From Gammaproteobacteria bacterium (GTDB lineage: Bacteria; Pseudomonadota; Gammaproteobacteria; GCA-001735895): a stretch of 8,675 nt of DNA. The position numbers and the translations under genes are program-made. Shown one piece after another: positions 5,537 to 8,675 of the stretch. Position 1 is the stretch's first letter. Every line of letters begins with the position of its first letter. Below the pieces are notes generated by a model. That model searched no databases. It had not been told where the DNA came from and saw only the letters and a list, made by a program, of their open reading frames with translations. The DNA lies in contig WGBK01000193.1 in assembly GCA_015494335.1 (NCBI GenBank), forward strand, positions 1-8,675, given 5' to 3'.

Positions 5537-7732
5537 TCAGAACGCGGGATGATAACCGAGAATGGCTGACTCGGCGATGGAATCGATGCGCTTGCCGGCA
5601 CTGCCCAGGCCTTTCAGGGTCAGTTGAAGCAGAACGGAGCGATCGACCCGGGTGAAATCGCGATCCGCCGCTTCGCGGTAGAGCAGCTTGAAGCCCCAGC
5701 AACAGCTCTGCCAGGCGATTCCTCCGAGGTTTTCCACCGGCATCTGCCGTCGCACCGAGTACTGCCGCTTGGCGAACAGTTGCCATTGCCCGGACAGGGG
5801 ATAGACCATCGAGATGGTGGATTGTTCCAGTTTGTCACGGCGCAGGTGGTATTCGAGATTCAGCACGCGGCCATCCCTGTCGTGGCGCAGCGCGATGTCG
5901 CCCTGTTCCGGCTCGCCGGCATCCTGGTCGTAGGCGGAGGACAGCTCCAGGGTCCAGGCCGCGCTGGGGGCATAGCGCATGCGCGTCATCAGCGGCGAAC
6001 GGTCGCGGCTGTCGGCCTGTCCGTCGAGACTGACCCGGCGGGGTTCCAGCCAGTGGGCCTGGGCCAGGGTCAGGCTCAGTATCTCGCGGTTGTCGGTGTC
6101 GTAGAGCCGGCTGCTCAGGGACAGGCTGACCTGTTGCGCGTCGCCGACCCGGTCGCCGCCGCTGAAGCGGTTGTCGACGAACAGGTTGTCGAGGTTTTCC
6201 GGCAGCTTCGAGCTGTCGAAATCCGGTAGCCCGCTCTGGTCGCGGAAGGGTGCATAGAGCAGATAGAGACGGGGTTCCAGGGTTTGTCGCCAGGCCCTGG
6301 TTTCGCCGACCAGGCGTTCGAATACCAGGCCGCTGTCGAGGCTGGCGATGGCGAGACTGCGGTTGGGTTCCCGGTCTCCGTTGAGGGCCTGGTCCAGTCG
6401 GTATTCGGCCAGATCCAGGCGCAGCGCGGGTTGCAGATAGCCGGCGGCGGATTCCAGGCGATAGCGCAAGCTCGGCGTGATCCACAGTCGCTCGCCCTCC
6501 AGGTTGCTGTCGTGGCGGAATTGCGTCCACTGGTTCTTCCAGTCGAGGGTCCAGCGGCCTTCCGGGTCGAGGAACAGGCGGTTGAGCTCCAGTTGCGGCC
6601 AGCGCTCGTAGGGCCGTTCGCTGACCGGCTTGTCCAGGTTCAGGGCCTGGTAACGGTTGTAGAGCAGCGAGGCTTCCCAGCCCAGTGGGGTGGCGTTGAA
6701 TTGCAGCTCGCTCTTCAGCCAGTCCTGGTTCTGGCCCGTGGCCGGCGGATCGAAATCGTCGAGGTAGTCTCCGTCGGAAACCTTCTGGTAGAGCAGTCGG
6801 GCATGAATGCCGCCGGGCAGTTCGGATTCGTTGCGCCAGCGCTCGAGCCAGCGGTGCCGCCCGGTTTCCTGGTCCTCGATACTGGCCAGATCCAGTTGCC
6901 CGGAGTGGTTGGCGAACAGGTAACGGGTTTCCGTATCCAGGCCGGTGCCGCGTCGGCTGGATTCGAAGGGAGTGAGGGTCATGTCGTAGTTGGGCGCCAG
7001 GTTCCAGTACAGGGGCAGGCGCAACAGGCTGCCGTTGCGATCACTGCTTTCGAGGGTCGGCACCAGCAGGCCGCTGAGACGGCGGTCGTCGATGGGAAAC
7101 TGCATCCAGGGCAGGTAAAGCACAGGCAGGCCGCCGAGTCGCAGTACGCTGTTGATGGCAGTGCCGCGACCGCTCTCGCGGTCGATGTCGAGGCGGGATG
7201 CGCTGAGGCTCCAGGCCTCGTTGCCGGGGTCGCAGGTCGAGTAGCGAACCGAATCGAAACGGCTGACCTGGTCGCTGCGTAACAGCACTTGGCGGGCATC
7301 ACCGCGCAGGTGGTTTTCCGACAGCGTGAAGCGGACCTGTTCGAGCCGGCCGCGGTCCGGGTTACGCCACAGTTGCAGTTGCCCGGCCTCGAGACGCAGG
7401 CCCCCGTCGCTGTAGATCAGGGGGCCCTCGGCCTCGATCCGCTGGTCGCTGCGGTCGAGGAGCAAGCGTTCGGCCTCGATATTGCGGGGTGGCCGGCTCA
7501 GGCTGACATCACCGAGGAATTCGAGGATGCGACCGTCAGGACTGAACAGGCGATCCGCCTCGATTGTTGTGGCCGTCTTGCCGGTGGTATCCGCAGTAGC
7601 TGCGGGCGGCGTGTACAGCGGCACGCGGCACAGACTCCAGTCGCTGGAGGCCCTCAGCGGCTGGATTGGCAACAGGGCAAGTAGCAGGAAAAACGAGGCA
7701 GGGCGCACGGATGCAGCGGGGCTCCAGATCAA
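5537..7732 (-). CDS. lptD: LPS-assembly outer membrane protein LptD
   Basis: Beta-barrel that, with lipoprotein LptE, inserts lipopolysaccharide into the outer leaflet of the outer membrane. As drawn it has 731 residues, somewhat shorter than E. coli (784). After the signal peptide (hydrophobic core about 14-24, cleavage near LRA at 26-28) comes the periplasmic beta-jellyroll (about 52-195). The conserved junction follows, with LPVLYLPWMQFP (202-213) and SGLLVP (220-225), then the barrel to the terminal Phe731. The four cysteines of the paired-disulfide design are present: Cys35, Cys167 and adjacent Cys677-Cys678 (E. coli 31, 173, 724, 725). Oxidation by Dsb proteins is therefore expected. 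The start is uncertain: TTG at 7732 has no ribosome binding site, and GTG at 7708 would give a compact signal peptide (MRPASFFLLLALLP) and 723 residues. No in-frame ATG exists near the N-terminus; a TAG closes the frame upstream. Confidence 0.97.
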   Translation of the reverse strand: MIWSPAASVRPASFFLLLALLPIQPLRASSDWSLCRVPLYTPPAATADTTGKTATTIEADRLFSPDGRILEFLGDVSLSRPPRNIEAERLLLDRSDQRIEAEGPLIYSDGGLRLEAGQLQLWRNPDRGRLEQVRFTLSENHLRGDARQVLLRSDQVSRFDSVRYSTCDPGNEAWSLSASRLDIDRESGRGTAINSVLRLGGLPVLYLPWMQFPIDDRRLSGLLVPTLESSDRNGSLLRLPLYWNLAPNYDMTLTPFESSRRGTGLDTETRYLFANHSGQLDLASIEDQETGRHRWLERWRNESELPGGIHARLLYQKVSDGDYLDDFDPPATGQNQDWLKSELQFNATPLGWEASLLYNRYQALNLDKPVSERPYERWPQLELNRLFLDPEGRWTLDWKNQWTQFRHDSNLEGERLWITPSLRYRLESAAGYLQPALRLDLAEYRLDQALNGDREPNRSLAIASLDSGLVFERLVGETRAWRQTLEPRLYLLYAPFRDQSGLPDFDSSKLPENLDNLFVDNRFSGGDRVGDAQQVSLSLSSRLYDTDNREILSLTLAQAHWLEPRRVSLDGQADSRDRSPLMTRMRYAPSAAWTLELSSAYDQDAGEPEQGDIALRHDRDGRVLNLEYHLRRDKLEQSTISMVYPLSGQWQLFAKRQYSVRRQMPVENLGGIAWQSCCWGFKLLYREAADRDFTRVDRSVLLQLTLKGLGSAGKRIDSIAESAILGYHPAF

Positions 7733-7787
7733 AGGAAGGATTTTGGCATAGACGGCCGGGGAAACCTACCACTGGAGGCCCTGTTGG

Positions 7788-7803
7788 AGCCTTGTGGAAG
7801 GCT
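7788..7803. repeat. Small inverted repeat in the divergent intergenic region
   Basis: AGCCTT and AAGGCT form a perfect 6-bp inverted repeat around GTGG, between the divergent lptD and hydrolase genes. It could be an operator half-site pair or a hairpin in either leader. There is no T-run and no known factor is suggested. Confidence 0.3.
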
Positions 7804-7816
7804 GGGCTTCGGCTTG

Positions 7817-7825
7817 TGCTATGCT
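7817..7825 (+). promoter_or_regulatory. Candidate extended -10 promoter of the hydrolase gene
   Basis: TGC followed by TATGCT matches the extended -10 form (TGn plus a hexamer matching 4 of 6). No good -35 lies at the usual distance, which is tolerated by extended -10 promoters. The start would be near 7832, about 23 nt before the ATG. Two 8-bp palindromes, CTGATCAG (7824-7831) and TACCGGTA (7841-7848), lie at or just after it and could bind a regulator. Confidence 0.35.
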
Positions 7826-7854
7826 GATCAGATACTCGATTACCGGTATTTTGC

Positions 7855-8675
7855 ATGCGTCTTCTTTCCCTGTTGTTTCTTCTTGCCGTTTCCCTTTCCA
7901 CCCAGGCTCAGAAGGGTCCTGCAGTGCCCGATTACCCGCTGGATCGGGTGGCCGAGGGTGTGTATGTCATTCACGGCCCGTTGACCACGCCGAACCCGCA
8001 GAACCAGGGCTTCATGAACAACCCGGCCTTCGTGATGACCTCGGCCGGGGTCGTGATGATCGATCCGGGCGGCAGCCTGCAATCGGGCGAGATGGCGCTG
8101 CGCCAACTGGCCAAACTAACCGATCAGCCGGTGGTGGCGGTGTTCAACAGCCATATCCACGGCGACCACTGGCTCGGCAACCAGGCGGTGCGAGCGGCCT
8201 ATCCGAAAGTGAAGATCTACGCCCATCCGAAGATGATTGAAATGGCGAAGGACGGAGCTGGTGACGACTGGATCGCCATGCTGGCCCAGGCCGCACCGGG
8301 CGCTGCCGACGGCACGCTGCCGGAGATTCCCGACAGCACGGTCAGCAACGATCAGGTGATTCGCATCGGCGATGTCGATTTCACCATTCATCATTTCGGG
8401 CAGACCCATACGCCGACGGACATCATGATCTCGATCCGTGGCGGTCGCATCCTGTTCACCGGTGACAACCTGCTCAACGGCCGTCTGGGCAACACCCGCG
8501 ATGCCCACATCGGCAACATGATCGAGAAAACCGATGCACTGGTCGCGCGCCTGGACCCGAAAGTGATCGTTCCCGGCCACGGCCGCAGCGGCGACCGGGC
8601 CATGTACGATCATGCGATGGAGCCCTTTCGCATCCTCTACCGGGTGGTTCGCGAGAATTACGAGAACGAGGTCAG
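7855..8675 (+). CDS. Exported metallo-beta-lactamase-fold metallohydrolase, 3'-truncated
   Basis: The frame is open from the ATG at 7855 to the window edge (273 residues), so the C-terminus is missing. The N-terminus is a short signal peptide (Arg2, Leu-rich core, likely cleavage after TQA at 16-18), implying a periplasmic enzyme. The MBL fold is clear. HIHGDH at 100-105 supplies His100, His102, Asp104 and His105; His185 lies in GQTHTPTD; Asp204 in FTGDN is the bridging acid; His242 lies in VPGHG. Together these make a complete dinuclear, probably zinc, site. The strand DRVAEGVYVIHGP (30-42) before the fold is typical of generic MBL hydrolases. The substrate cannot be told from sequence: candidates include thioesters, lactones or sulfur compounds, and a true beta-lactamase is not indicated. 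It is divergent from lptD with a 122-nt spacer and has no obvious ribosome binding site. Confidence 0.92.
   Translation, partial: MRLLSLLFLLAVSLSTQAQKGPAVPDYPLDRVAEGVYVIHGPLTTPNPQNQGFMNNPAFVMTSAGVVMIDPGGSLQSGEMALRQLAKLTDQPVVAVFNSHIHGDHWLGNQAVRAAYPKVKIYAHPKMIEMAKDGAGDDWIAMLAQAAPGAADGTLPEIPDSTVSNDQVIRIGDVDFTIHHFGQTHTPTDIMISIRGGRILFTGDNLLNGRLGNTRDAHIGNMIEKTDALVARLDPKVIVPGHGRSGDRAMYDHAMEPFRILYRVVRENYENEV

Noticed and set aside
6284..7282. A 332-codon open frame on the plus strand inside lptD
   Set aside because: It is antisense to a conserved lptD sequence with intact motifs and cysteines. The Val/Gln/Ala-rich product has no family resemblance.

Overview
The window looks like about 8.7 kb of a GC-rich gammaproteobacterial chromosome. 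The main evidence is a conserved outer-membrane and housekeeping cluster on the minus strand. Read in transcription order from right to left it is lptD (LPS translocon), surA (periplasmic chaperone), pdxA (vitamin B6 synthesis), a pentapeptide-repeat protein, rsmA/ksgA (16S rRNA dimethyltransferase), folA (dihydrofolate reductase) and a small FHA-domain protein. The lptD-surA-pdxA-rsmA order and the LptD/SurA sequences fit Gammaproteobacteria. I cannot name a genus from the sequence alone.

Layout. Positions 1-539 (+) hold the 3' part of a FecR-domain gene cut by the window edge. Positions 559-867 (+) hold a ComFB-family gene 19 nt downstream, probably in the same transcript. Positions 883-1167 (-) hold the FHA gene, convergent with ComFB, with its own well-formed sigma70-type promoter at 1193-1222 and a 13-bp palindrome over the -35 box. 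Positions 1238-1738 (-) are folA, whose ATG overlaps the rsmA stop (ATGA). Positions 1735-2526 (-) are rsmA, preceded by a perfect TATAAT. Positions 2627-3115 (-) are an exported pentapeptide-repeat protein, 3183-4166 (-) pdxA, 4178-5491 (-) surA and 5537-7732 (-) lptD. Positions 7733-7854 are a divergent intergenic region, and 7855-8675 (+) is an exported metallo-beta-lactamase-fold hydrolase cut by the right edge.

How the genes relate. SurA escorts outer-membrane proteins, including LptD, across the periplasm, so the lptD-surA pair is functionally coherent. PdxA, RsmA and FolA are linked by conserved gene order rather than by one pathway. Two departures from the common order stand out: a pentapeptide-repeat gene sits between pdxA and rsmA, and apaG-apaH are absent between rsmA and folA. 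The FecR, ComFB and FHA genes at the left end look like an accessory signalling patch.

No stretch longer than 300 bases lacks a gene; the longest gap is the 122-nt lptD/hydrolase spacer. I saw no tRNA, rRNA, CRISPR array, insertion sequence or attachment site. Nothing here amounts to a clear new multi-gene system. The best leads are the FecR-ComFB-FHA patch, the FHA promoter palindrome and the inserted pentapeptide gene.
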